NCBI GenBank assembly: GCA_031553005.1
Contig: JAVBMA010000066.1
Coordinates: forward strand, 1-64,000
Reading direction: 5' to 3'
Source of the DNA: RGIG9379 sp031553005
GTDB lineage: Bacteria > Bacteroidota > Bacteroidia > Bacteroidales > Paludibacteraceae
DNA: 64,000 nucleotides
Position 1 is the stretch's first letter. Every line of letters begins with the position of its first letter. Positions 1-8,524 of this stretch are shown in pieces. The notes under the pieces were generated by a model. That model was given only the letters and a program-made list of their open reading frames with translations, ran no database searches and was not told the origin of the DNA. The translations under genes were made by a program, and so were the position numbers.

Positions 1-804
1 ATATAACACAAAGTAAACAAAAAACAAGGAGGAGCACGGAATACTGGATTGAACGCAGCAAAAGGAGAATATATTTGGTTTATTGACCCTGATGATTATA
101 TAAAGAAAAATTGCTTAAAAGAATTATTGATACAAATTGAAAGAAATGAATTGGATATTTTGTTTTTTGATTTTGAAAAAGTAGATGAAAAAGGCTTTTT
201 TTTAGAAAAAAATGATTTGAAATTTACCAATCAAATTTGTAAAAGTAAAGATATATTTAGCAATGAAATCGAATGGTGGAAAAATCTCAACTATTGTTGG
301 GCAAGAATTGTACGTAGGAATCTGTTTATAGAAAATAATCTATTCTTTTATGAAAACTTTTTTCATGAAGATGAATCTTTCGGAGTACAATGTTTTTTAT
401 ATGCAGATAAAATACAATTTAAGCCTGAAGTGTTCTATTTTTATCGCCAACATTCGGCATCAAGCCTTGCTATTGAAAAAAAATGGGACTCTCTTGCCGG
501 ACGAACCAAATGTACTGTTGAGTTTTACAAAATAGCATTAAAGGTTGATGATGAAAATTTGAAGAACGGAGTGTTTTTATCAATTGTCCAGTTTTATACT
601 AATTCACTATTTAAGCCCATCTTATATTTGCCCACAAAGGACAGAAACCAATTTTACCAAAAACTAAAATTGATTGACGATTTACCTGTTTTATTTTCCT
701 TATGTGACAAGAAAACGAAAATGGCTTTGACAAATAGATTTTTGATGGATATTTTACATTTTTTTTTAATGCCAATAAAAAAAATAAAAAGTAAGATTTT
801 ATGA
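1..804 (+). CDS. Glycosyltransferase family 2, partial, apparent frameshift near its 5' end
   Basis: This is the C-terminal part of a GT-A fold family 2 glycosyltransferase, which would transfer a nucleotide-activated sugar onto a lipid-linked glycan at the cytoplasmic face of the membrane. The fragment keeps the ARNTGL helix motif (from base 34) and the metal-binding acidic motif DPDD, followed by a typical acceptor domain. About 80 N-terminal residues should lie left of the window. In the frame of the main ORF a TAA occurs at bases 4-6. The family-like text ITQSKQ is read in the frame starting at base 3 and QGGARN in the frame of the ORF. Removing one A from the six-A run at 19-24 would join them. 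So either the gene is frameshifted or the base is a sequence error. The TTG at 49 is not a credible start. Its stop overlaps the next ATG by four bases (ATGA). Confidence 0.8.
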
Positions 805-1580
805 TACCTAAAATTATCCATTATTGCTGGTATGGCAAGGGAGAATATTCCTCCGAAATACAATTATGCCTCGCTTCTTGGAAAAAGTATTGTCCCGGTT
901 TTGAAATAAAATGTTGGAACGAAGATAATACCCCAATGGATATCCCTTGGATAAAGAATGCTTATAAACATCAAAAATATGCTTTCGTAGCAGACTATGT
1001 GCGGTTTTATGCTTTGTATAATGAAGGTGGCATATATATGGATACTGATATGTTGTTAATTAAACCCATAGATAAATTCCTGACTCATCCGTTTTTCACA
1101 GGTTTACAAGATAAATGGAGTATCGCATTAGGAATTATTGGTTGTGATAAAGGACACTCATTCAATAAAACTTGCCTTGATTACTACGATTCTATAAAAT
1201 TCAACATGGTCAATCCCCCCATTATTACCCACATTGTTACTAAATTATTGGCTGAAAACGGATTTAAAGAAGAAGATATTTACCAAGAATTAACGAATGG
1301 CATAGTTTTGTATCCAACTGAATATTTTTATCCGATTCATTATACACAAGAATTTGAATTGCACGAAGTAGATAAATTTTGCACCAGAAATACAGTTGGT
1401 GTACATTTATGGAATAAATCCTGGACATCAGAACTAACATTGTTAGAGAAAAAAGAATATGAAAAAGGGTTTCATTTGGTTTTTGAGCGAATAAAAAAAA
1501 CTCCTTTTTTGCCTTTCAAGTACTATCGGAAATTAGTAAAGTATACATTATTGTATCTAAAAGATAAAATATGCAGGTAA
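801..1580 (+). CDS. Glycosyltransferase family 32 (Gly_transf_sug, DXD type)
   Basis: A 259-residue enzyme of the DXD-containing sugar-transferase family (GT32, Och1/capsular polysaccharide type). It opens with the family signature PKIIHYCWYG (residues 3-12). The conserved FVADYVRFYALYNEGGIYMD block runs into the catalytic DTD at residues 81-83. No signal peptide or membrane helix is seen, so it should act in the cytoplasm on a lipid-linked acceptor. It starts inside the stop of the upstream glycosyltransferase (4-nt overlap) and overlaps the next gene by 10 nt, so the genes are translationally coupled. The sugar donor cannot be told from the sequence. Confidence 0.88.
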   Translation: MIPKIIHYCWYGKGEYSSEIQLCLASWKKYCPGFEIKCWNEDNTPMDIPWIKNAYKHQKYAFVADYVRFYALYNEGGIYMDTDMLLIKPIDKFLTHPFFTGLQDKWSIALGIIGCDKGHSFNKTCLDYYDSIKFNMVNPPIITHIVTKLLAENGFKEEDIYQELTNGIVLYPTEYFYPIHYTQEFELHEVDKFCTRNTVGVHLWNKSWTSELTLLEKKEYEKGFHLVFERIKKTPFLPFKYYRKLVKYTLLYLKDKICR

Positions 1581-2560
1581 ATTGCCCCCTGTTGATAGTC
1601 ATGACTCCCGTCCGTAACGAAGCATGGATATTACATGCATTCCTGAAAGCAACCTCTTTATGGGCGGACTATATTATTATTGCCGACCAAATGTCGACCG
1701 ACGGAAGCAGGGAAATTGCAATGCAATATCCCAAAGTGATACTTATTGACAACCAAAATCCGGACTTCAACGAAGCGGAACGGCAAAAATTACTCATCGA
1801 TAAAGCGAGGGAAATAGAAGGGGACAAAATATTATTCGGTTTGGATGCCGACGAAATATTCTCTGCTAATTTCAAAGAAACAGAAGATTGGCAAAAAATA
1901 ATAAACTCAAAACCGGGAGATGTTTTTTGGTTTAAATGGGCAGAGATATGCCCGAATCAAAAAGAGTATTGGGAGCAAGACCGCTATTATCCGTGGGCAT
2001 TTCACGATGACGGAATAGAACCTCACGGCAATTATGTCCGTAACATGCACAGTATGCGCATTCCCTATCCGATAGAAGAAAAGCAGATGTACTACGTTAA
2101 TGGTTTTAAAGTTCTGCATCTGGCTTATCTGAATAGATACCGTGTTAATGCCAAAAGGCGCTTTTATAAATTCATAGATTGGGAATTAAATAAACGTAAC
2201 ATTATTTTCCTGAGCAGAAATTACGCCCAAACCAAGAACGAATTCAGCATAAATACTCTTCCCGGTAATTTTATCTATAAAAAACCGGAATATCAGTTTA
2301 ACCTATATGATGAAATAGATTTGACTTCTACAAAATTTTGGTTTGATGATTATGTGTCAAAACGGTTAGGGAACTATCCGAAAGCAAAATTGAAAAAAAT
2401 TGATTTGTGGGATAAAGCTTTTATCAGGGAGTACGGACTAAAAGACCCTAGGAATATTATAGATAAATTTATTCACTTTTATCTGGATAAAACTCAAGCC
2501 CAAAAGACATTTTTTCTTGTAAAACTAATAGATAAGGCAATAAAAAAAGCAGGCTATTAA
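1571..2560 (+). CDS. Glycosyltransferase family 2
   Basis: A 329-residue GT2 enzyme. The N-terminus LIVMTPVRNEAWIL matches the nucleotide-binding strand of the GT-A fold. DQMSTDGS at about residues 39-46 is the usual second motif, and FGLDADEIF holds the metal-binding DAD at residues 92-94. The C-terminal part is basic and hydrophilic with no clear transmembrane segments. It sits in a tight run of sugar transferases (10-nt overlap upstream, 3-nt gap downstream), consistent with sequential assembly of one repeat unit. Specificity is unknown. Confidence 0.87.
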   Translation: MQVNCPLLIVMTPVRNEAWILHAFLKATSLWADYIIIADQMSTDGSREIAMQYPKVILIDNQNPDFNEAERQKLLIDKAREIEGDKILFGLDADEIFSANFKETEDWQKIINSKPGDVFWFKWAEICPNQKEYWEQDRYYPWAFHDDGIEPHGNYVRNMHSMRIPYPIEEKQMYYVNGFKVLHLAYLNRYRVNAKRRFYKFIDWELNKRNIIFLSRNYAQTKNEFSINTLPGNFIYKKPEYQFNLYDEIDLTSTKFWFDDYVSKRLGNYPKAKLKKIDLWDKAFIREYGLKDPRNIIDKFIHFYLDKTQAQKTFFLVKLIDKAIKKAGY

Positions 2561-2563
2561 CAG

Positions 2564-3526
2564 ATGTTTTCAATTATAATCCCATTATACAATAAAGCCC
2601 TTTACATTGAGAAAGCGGTACAATCGGTATTAGCCCAAACATTCCGCGGGTTTGAACTAATTATCGTAAACGACGGATCGACGGATAATGGATTGGAAAT
2701 AATAGAAAAAATAAAAGGAGAAACAGAAATTCCAATAACGATCATAAACCAGTCAAACCAAGGCGTTTCGGCAGCCCGCAATAACGGAGTCAAACTAGCG
2801 AAGCATGAATTTATCGCATTCTTGGATGCCGACGACTGGTGGGAACCTACATTTCTGGAAGAGATGAGAAAAATAATATTTGAATATCCCGATGCAGGCA
2901 TTTATGGTTGCAGCTATTATTGGGTTAAAAACAAACGTAAAAACACTTTACAATTGGGATTTGAAGAATTCTTTGAAAAGGGATATATTGATTATTTTTC
3001 CGTCTACGTAAAAAAACTATACATGCCACTCTGGACAAGCGCCGTTATTGTCCGGAAAGAAATTTTCGATAAAGAGCAAGGCTTTAACCCTTTACTGAAA
3101 CTGGGAGAAGACTTTGATTTATGGGCACGCATAGCTTTGAACCACAAGGTTGCTTTCTTAAATAAACCGTTAGCAAACTACAATCAGGATGTTGCATTAG
3201 TAAACCGCGCCATAGGCAAACTTCACAATCCGGATACGCACATGCTCTGGAATCTCGGTTATTTCGAAGAAAAAGCTAAATCGGAGCCCGTATTAAAACA
3301 ACTATTGGATAACTTACGGGTATACAGCCTATATCCTTATTTTCTTAGTAATAAATACCGGGAATCAGCAAGAAAAGAGTTGGACAAAGTTGACTGGAGC
3401 AAGCAATCTTATTCCAAATATAAAAGATATTATATGATTCCAATTTCTTTTTTGAAAATCGAACGTTTTATAAAAATATGTGGCTCCAAAATAAAAAATC
3501 GAATTTTTAAAATATACGGTAATTAA
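2564..3526 (+). CDS. Glycosyltransferase family 2
   Basis: A 320-residue GT2 enzyme with the full set of motifs: FSIIIPLYNKALYIEKAVQS at the N-terminus, VNDGSTD at residues 35-41, NQGVSAARNNG near 65-75, and the DADD metal motif at 88-91. The later LGEDFDLWARI segment matches the ED-containing catalytic-base region of the family. It is the last gene of the first tight glycosyltransferase run. A 154-bp gap with a palindromic repeat separates it from the next gene. Confidence 0.9.
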   Translation: MFSIIIPLYNKALYIEKAVQSVLAQTFRGFELIIVNDGSTDNGLEIIEKIKGETEIPITIINQSNQGVSAARNNGVKLAKHEFIAFLDADDWWEPTFLEEMRKIIFEYPDAGIYGCSYYWVKNKRKNTLQLGFEEFFEKGYIDYFSVYVKKLYMPLWTSAVIVRKEIFDKEQGFNPLLKLGEDFDLWARIALNHKVAFLNKPLANYNQDVALVNRAIGKLHNPDTHMLWNLGYFEEKAKSEPVLKQLLDNLRVYSLYPYFLSNKYRESARKELDKVDWSKQSYSKYKRYYMIPISFLKIERFIKICGSKIKNRIFKIYGN

Positions 3527-3570
3527 ATAATTCCAAGTAATTGATAAGATTTAATGGCATATTTAGAAAA

Positions 3571-3632
3571 GTAGAAAAGTAGACAAGTAAACGAGTTGAC
3601 GAGTAAACAAGAATAAGAATAACTCGTCTACT
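3571..3632. repeat. AGTAGACAAG-type palindromic intergenic repeat
   Basis: A repeat built on AGTAGACAAGTAAACGAG with a partial inverted copy ending in CTCGTCTACT. Closely related copies lie at 39944-40015 and 41558-41612, with shorter pieces near 6330, 7290-7365 and 11146. The 32-base segment just downstream (about 3636-3667) reappears inverted at 7259-7291, so the repeat carries more than the palindrome itself. Confidence 0.7.
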
Positions 3633-3680
3633 AAAAATAAAAACATGACAATAAATTCTTTATAAAACGGAAATATATAT

Positions 3681-4844
3681 ATGAAAATAGTACAAATAGG
3701 AAGTTATCCGCTGAATTCCTCTCTGATTAAAGGAGGGGTTGAGGCTTCTGTATTTGGATTGGCACAAGAACAGGCTAAAAGCCATCAAATATATATTTTT
3801 GATATTCCCAGACAAGATATAGCAGAAGACAAAAAAGAAATAATAAATAACATTGAAATTTTCCGTTATGCTAATAATAAAGCCGCAAATAACGGGGCTT
3901 TATTACGAATTTTTTCAATTGTAAAAGAAATAAAGGAAATAAACCCGGAAATTTGCCATATACATGGGAGTAATCCTTTTTCTTTTGTTTTATTATTGGC
4001 ATTAAGACATAATAAAATAAAATCTGTTATCACAATTCATGGATTATCTCACATTGAAAAAAAGAATCAATGGAAAAATAATCGTTCTATTCGTTTCTTT
4101 TTTAAATATTTATATTTTAGCATCTGCGAGTTTTTGTTGCTGAATTTTTCAAGCAAAATTATTGTTGATACAGAATATGTTAAGACAGAAATAGAGAAAT
4201 ATCGAAAGCAACGGAAAATCCGGAAAGTACCTGAATGCGTCATTATACCTCAAGGTATAAACGATAGCTATTTTCAAATAGGAAAAAATGAAACACCGGA
4301 AGTTTCTTTATTAAGTGTCGGCGCTATTAATGAAAGGAAAGGGCATTTATACTTGATTGAAGCAATGTCGATTATACACAAAAATAATCCTGAAATTAAA
4401 TTATATATTGTAGGGGTAAAAAATGATGAAAAATACTATTATAAACTTTGCGAAAAAATAAAAGCAAAACAATTGGATAATGTGGTTTTCTTGAAACCGG
4501 ATATTTCTTTTACTGAATTATTAACTTATTATTCCCAAACAACCATGTTTGTTCTTCATAGCCAGGAAGAATCACAAGGCATTGTTTTTTGTGAAGCAAT
4601 GGCTGCCGGTAAAGCTGTTGTTGCAACAAATGTAGGAGGAGTACCTTGGGTTATCAAACACAAAAAAAATGGATTATTGTGCAATTTTGAAGATACAAGC
4701 GCATTTGCGGAAAATATAATGTATTTACTGGAAAATAAATTGGAACGAGGTAAAATTGAACATATAAATAATTTAGAATCAATAAAATATAATTGGAAAA
4801 CGATTTCGGAAGAAATAATAAAAATATATATTTCAATCAAATAA
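3681..4844 (+). CDS. Glycosyltransferase family 4 (group 1)
   Basis: A 387-residue GT-B fold enzyme. The N-terminal domain has the glycine-rich entry GSYPLNSSLIKGGVEASVF. The C-terminal domain contains ISVGAINERKGH-like text (LLSVGAINERKGHLYLIEA) and the E-x7-E donor-binding region around SQEESQGIVFCEAMAAGKAV. These mark a retaining glycosyltransferase of family 4, probably cytoplasmic and membrane-associated. The gap before it carries a repeat, so it may begin a separate transcript. The next gene begins four bases after its stop. Confidence 0.88.
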   Translation: MKIVQIGSYPLNSSLIKGGVEASVFGLAQEQAKSHQIYIFDIPRQDIAEDKKEIINNIEIFRYANNKAANNGALLRIFSIVKEIKEINPEICHIHGSNPFSFVLLLALRHNKIKSVITIHGLSHIEKKNQWKNNRSIRFFFKYLYFSICEFLLLNFSSKIIVDTEYVKTEIEKYRKQRKIRKVPECVIIPQGINDSYFQIGKNETPEVSLLSVGAINERKGHLYLIEAMSIIHKNNPEIKLYIVGVKNDEKYYYKLCEKIKAKQLDNVVFLKPDISFTELLTYYSQTTMFVLHSQEESQGIVFCEAMAAGKAVVATNVGGVPWVIKHKKNGLLCNFEDTSAFAENIMYLLENKLERGKIEHINNLESIKYNWKTISEEIIKIYISIK

Positions 4845-4848
4845 ACGT

Positions 4849-6258
4849 ATGCTGAATTATTTCTCTTCTTTTTTCACAAATAAGGCTATCGCCTTATATT
4901 TTGTAGCATTAATTATTGTATTCTTTCTATTCTTTTCATCTCCTATGGAGTGGTACTTTTACTTGTTCGGAATAATAGAAGTATGCGGATTTTTTTACTT
5001 TTCAAGCCTATTAACAAAACAATGGGCATTCTTACCTGAAAAAACATATATCAGGCGGCTATTCACAATAGCTTTTCTTCTTCGTTTTATATGGATAATA
5101 TTCAGCTATTTCTTCTTTCAATATATACTCGGTAACCCATTCGAGTTTCATTCGGCTGATGCCATTGGTTATCATGGGGAAGCCGTCTGGATACATCAAA
5201 TGATTTCAGGAGAAGGATTGGAGCCATATTGGACATATATAGGAGGAAGATACTCTGATTTAGGATATCCATTTTACTTGGGGATTCAATATACAGTGAC
5301 CAATAATTCTATTATCATTGCCCGTTTATTGAAAGTTCTTTACGGCGCTTTTACTTGTGTATTGGTATACAAACTGGCAAAACGCAATTTCGGGGAAGAA
5401 GCAGGACGGATAGCGGGTATTCTGGTTATGTTGTTTCCAAACCTGATTTTTTATTGCGGTCTGCACCTGAAAGAGACTGAAATGATTTTATTAACAGTTT
5501 GGTACATAGAGCGTGCCGACTATTTATTGCGCTCCAAACAGTATTCATTTTGGAATATTCTTTCTGTTCTGTTATTGGCAGGGGTACTCTTTTTCTTTCG
5601 GACGGTATTGGGAACTGCCGGATTGATTGCATTTATAACAGCCATCGTTTTTTCATCGAGCCACCTGCTAGGGTGGAAAAAAAAGCTCTTAATCGGAGTT
5701 TGGGTAATCGTAACTCTTTTCTTTCTTGTCGGAGGGAAAATAGCAAACGAAGTAGCAGCACATTGGCAAATGAGAAATGTAAACCAATCGACCAGTATGG
5801 AGTGGAGGGCTGAGCGGAAAGGAGGAAATAAATTTTCGAAGTATATGAACGGAGCTGTTTTTGCTCCAATGATTATTGCTATTCCATTTCCAACTACCGT
5901 AGATATAGGGAATCAAAAGAATCAGCAATTAATACATGGCGGAAATTTTGACAAAAATGTCATGGTCTTTTTTGTTTTGATTGCAGCATATTGGATTATC
6001 AAAAAGAAAAAATGGCGCGATTATACGTTGATAGAATCTTTTACCATAGGATATCTGATAATACTTGCATTCAGTGCATTTGCCCAGTCGGAACGCTTTC
6101 ATTTACCGATTCTTCCGTTCTTGTTGATATTCGCAGCTTTTGGTATTACCAAAATGAATAATACAAATAAGCAATATTATATACCGTATTTGGTTTTTAT
6201 CGGAATTGCCTTTATTGCCTGGAACTGGTTTAAACTGGCAGGAAGGGGATTGACTTAA
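4849..6258 (+). CDS. Polytopic membrane protein, GT-C (PMT/ArnT)-like
   Basis: A 469-residue integral membrane protein with roughly ten hydrophobic segments. The first extracytoplasmic loop (about residues 98-140) contains acidic residues in SADAIGYHGE followed by an aromatic-rich LGYPFYLG stretch. This is the layout of GT-C enzymes that use a polyprenyl-phosphate sugar donor (PMT_2/ArnT-like families). It could be a periplasmic glycosyltransferase for the polysaccharide. An O-antigen polymerase is a weaker alternative, because the large periplasmic loop of Wzy proteins is not evident. It ends the second transcriptional run. Confidence 0.65.
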   Translation: MLNYFSSFFTNKAIALYFVALIIVFFLFFSSPMEWYFYLFGIIEVCGFFYFSSLLTKQWAFLPEKTYIRRLFTIAFLLRFIWIIFSYFFFQYILGNPFEFHSADAIGYHGEAVWIHQMISGEGLEPYWTYIGGRYSDLGYPFYLGIQYTVTNNSIIIARLLKVLYGAFTCVLVYKLAKRNFGEEAGRIAGILVMLFPNLIFYCGLHLKETEMILLTVWYIERADYLLRSKQYSFWNILSVLLLAGVLFFFRTVLGTAGLIAFITAIVFSSSHLLGWKKKLLIGVWVIVTLFFLVGGKIANEVAAHWQMRNVNQSTSMEWRAERKGGNKFSKYMNGAVFAPMIIAIPFPTTVDIGNQKNQQLIHGGNFDKNVMVFFVLIAAYWIIKKKKWRDYTLIESFTIGYLIILAFSAFAQSERFHLPILPFLLIFAAFGITKMNNTNKQYYIPYLVFIGIAFIAWNWFKLAGRGLT

Positions 6259-6261
6259 GTA

Positions 6262-6441
6262 GGTGAAAGATGAAAGGTGAGAGTTGAAAGGTAAAAAGTA
6301 GGATAAGCACTTGCCGCTTATCGTTAAAACAAGTAGACAAGGAAAATCTCAATTCTTGGCTCTTGAATCGGTTGAACAAATTCGCGAACACCTGCCCTGA
6401 AAGGGCTGTATAAACCAGCGTGGGGCAACGCCCTACGAGAA
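6262..6441. repeat. Composite intergenic repeat, copy A, with double hairpin at 6394-6441
   Basis: Four modules follow each other: GTGAAAG/GTTGAAAGG-type degenerate repeats, an AAGTAGACAAGG fragment, an AATTCTTGGCTCTTGAATC segment, and a double hairpin. The double hairpin is GCCCTGAAAGGGC followed by CGTGGGGCAACGCCCTACG. The same modules in the same order occur at 11122-11241. The double hairpin alone recurs at 43262-43308. Stem differences between the copies are compensatory. Confidence 0.75.
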
Positions 6442-6477
6442 TGAAGAGTTAAAAATTAAAAGGTGAAAGGGTTAGTA

Positions 6478-7212
6478 TTAGTATTCTACATTTATGAGGA
6501 ATAATCCTTGAGGGGGGACGGAGATTCCTGCGGCGCAGCGGTCTTTTTTCTCAATAATTTCACGGAAATCATCAATAGATAAATTCTTTTTACCCACTTC
6601 AAGCAAGGTTCCTACGACAGCACGCACCATATTACGTAAAAAACGGTCGGCCTGAATGGTAAATATCCAAATGTTATCCTCTTTTTTCCAATAAGCCTGC
6701 ATGATTTTACAATTGTTTGTTTTCGTATCCGTATGAAGTTTGCTAAAACTGGTAAAATCGGTATATTCGAACAAAACAGCAGCAGCGCGGTTCATTGCGT
6801 CAAAATCCAACGGACGAGTCATCCGCATGGCAAATTCCTTTAAAAAAGGGTCTTTTCTGGTAGTCAAATAATACTCATAAGTTCGCGATACTGCACTGAA
6901 ACGGGCATGCATATCCGGCTCAACACTTTCCAAACCATACACGGCAATATCATGAGGAAGCAAACTGTTCAATCGCGCTATAAAATTTTCGGAGTCAACA
7001 ATAGGATTTTCAATATCAAAATGAGCAGTCATACGTTTGGCATGAACCCCCGCATCCGTTCTGCCTGCTCCGGTCAGGTTAACCTTTTGACGTAGTATTA
7101 CTTCCAGTGAATTTGTTAGTTCTGCTTGTATGGAATTACCATTGGGCTGAATTTGCCAACCATGATAATGAGTGCCTTTATAAGAAAAATGGATAAAATA
7201 ACGATACGCCAT
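6478..7212 (-). CDS. truA: tRNA pseudouridine synthase A
   Basis: A 244-residue TruA, which converts uridines 38-40 of the tRNA anticodon stem-loop to pseudouridine. The catalytic motif GAGRTDAGVHA places the nucleophilic Asp at residue 53. Other family blocks are YKGTHYHGWQ near the N-terminus, YEYYLTTRKDPF in the middle and FLRNMVRAVVGTLLEVG near residue 200. Length is normal. It is transcribed against the flanking polysaccharide genes and bounded on both sides by repeat-rich spacers, so it looks like a housekeeping gene interrupting the locus. Confidence 0.96.
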   Translation of the reverse strand: MAYRYFIHFSYKGTHYHGWQIQPNGNSIQAELTNSLEVILRQKVNLTGAGRTDAGVHAKRMTAHFDIENPIVDSENFIARLNSLLPHDIAVYGLESVEPDMHARFSAVSRTYEYYLTTRKDPFLKEFAMRMTRPLDFDAMNRAAAVLFEYTDFTSFSKLHTDTKTNNCKIMQAYWKKEDNIWIFTIQADRFLRNMVRAVVGTLLEVGKKNLSIDDFREIIEKKDRCAAGISVPPQGLFLINVEY

Positions 7213-7487
7213 AAATAAGTAGTTACAAGTTATTAGTTACAAGTTACCAGTCTATTGAGTTTTATAAAGAATTTATTGTCATGTTTTTAGTAAGCAAGTA
7301 AACCGGGAAACAACTTTTTCTTGTTCTTGCTTACTCTTCAACTCGTTTCCTTGTCTACTTTTTATAAAACGTCATTAGGTATTTACAATTACTTAAATGA
7401 TAATTTTTGCAAAGATAAAAAGAATTGAAAGTTGAGCTATTAAAAAATATCTTTCAACTCTCACTTTTCACCTTCCAACTTATTAAA
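7213..7487. repeat. Repeat-filled spacer between truA and the FemAB-like gene
   Basis: No coding sequence is seen. The spacer has short tandem text (AGTTACAAGTTATTAGTTACAAG region), a 32-base segment at 7259-7291 that is an inverted copy of about 3636-3667, and a degenerate AGTAAGCAAG/CTTGCTTACT palindrome at about 7290-7335. At 7435-7480 it carries an inverted run of the GTGAAAG-type repeat (read here as CTTTCAACTCTCACTTTTCA). Confidence 0.6.
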
Positions 7488-8498
7488 ATGTTGATTTCGA
7501 TTAAAAGCGTAAGCAAAAAACAATGGTCTGACTTTGTATACAATCATCCCGACGGAAATATATTTCATACACCCGAAATGTATCAGGTATATGAAGAAAC
7601 ACCTCTGTATACTCCCATTGTATTGTTTACTTCAGACAAAGCCTGTAACCTTACAGGCTGCCTATGTGCCGTAATTCACAGGCAATACAAAGATTTCTTA
7701 GGTAAACTAACAGCCCGCTCAATCGTAACAGGCGGCCCCATCGCATTAAATAACGATTGCGGAATAATAGAAGAATTATTGAAAGAGTATAACCGGTTGA
7801 TTTCACCATTAGCTATCTATTCACAATTCCGGAATATTTCCGACATGTCATTTTGCCGTCCGGTCTTTACGAAGTGTGGTTATACATACGAGGAACATTT
7901 GAACATCCTGGTTGATTTGACTAAATCCGAAGAACAGTTATGGAAGGATATTCATACAAAACGCCGGAATGAGATAAGAAAAGCAGAAAAAGCAGGATTG
8001 GTGGTAAGGGAATTTTCAACTAAAGAAGATATAGAATCGGCCTATTCCATTCTGCAAGAAGTTTATTCACGGGCAAAACTCCCGTTAATGAACAAAAAGT
8101 TGCTCGAAAATGCCGTCAGAATACTCTCTCCGGGCTCCACAAATATGATAAGGTTGATGGGCGCTTATAAAGAAAATAAATTGATAGGAGTGATGATATT
8201 ACTTGCATATAAGGGGATATTATATGATTGGTATGCAGGTAGTTTTGCCTCCTGTAATCATTTTTGCCCGAACGACATACTTCCTTGGAAAACTTTTCTG
8301 CAAATGAAAAAAGAGGGATATACGCTATTTGATTTCGGAGGAGCAGGAAACCCCGGGGTTCCTTACGGAGTCAGGGATTACAAATTAAAATTCGGAGGCG
8401 AGGTTGTCAATTTCGGACGATATGAATCCATTCATAAACCTTTCTTTATGAGCATAGGAAAAACCGGATTGAAAATATATCAAAAGTTGAGAAGTTGA
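7488..8498 (+). CDS. FemAB/GNAT-like acyl- or aminoacyltransferase family protein
   Basis: A 336-residue protein with the double-GNAT layout of the FemAB-like family. The N-terminal half includes SDFVYNHPDGNIFHTPEMYQ. The second domain includes WKDIHTKRRNEIRKAEKAGL and, near the end, a YTLFDFGGAGNPG-like segment with KLKFGGEVVNFGRYES typical of bacterial FemAB-related proteins in exopolysaccharide loci. A GTT/ATG-proximal start at 7425 would place a GTGAAAG-type repeat inside the coding region, so I use the ATG at 7488 (MLISIKSV). In this locus it may add an acyl or amino-acid substituent to a sugar. The substrate is unknown. Confidence 0.75.
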   Translation: MLISIKSVSKKQWSDFVYNHPDGNIFHTPEMYQVYEETPLYTPIVLFTSDKACNLTGCLCAVIHRQYKDFLGKLTARSIVTGGPIALNNDCGIIEELLKEYNRLISPLAIYSQFRNISDMSFCRPVFTKCGYTYEEHLNILVDLTKSEEQLWKDIHTKRRNEIRKAEKAGLVVREFSTKEDIESAYSILQEVYSRAKLPLMNKKLLENAVRILSPGSTNMIRLMGAYKENKLIGVMILLAYKGILYDWYAGSFASCNHFCPNDILPWKTFLQMKKEGYTLFDFGGAGNPGVPYGVRDYKLKFGGEVVNFGRYESIHKPFFMSIGKTGLKIYQKLRS

Positions 8499-8524
8499 GA
8501 GTTGAAAATTTTAATAAAATATAA

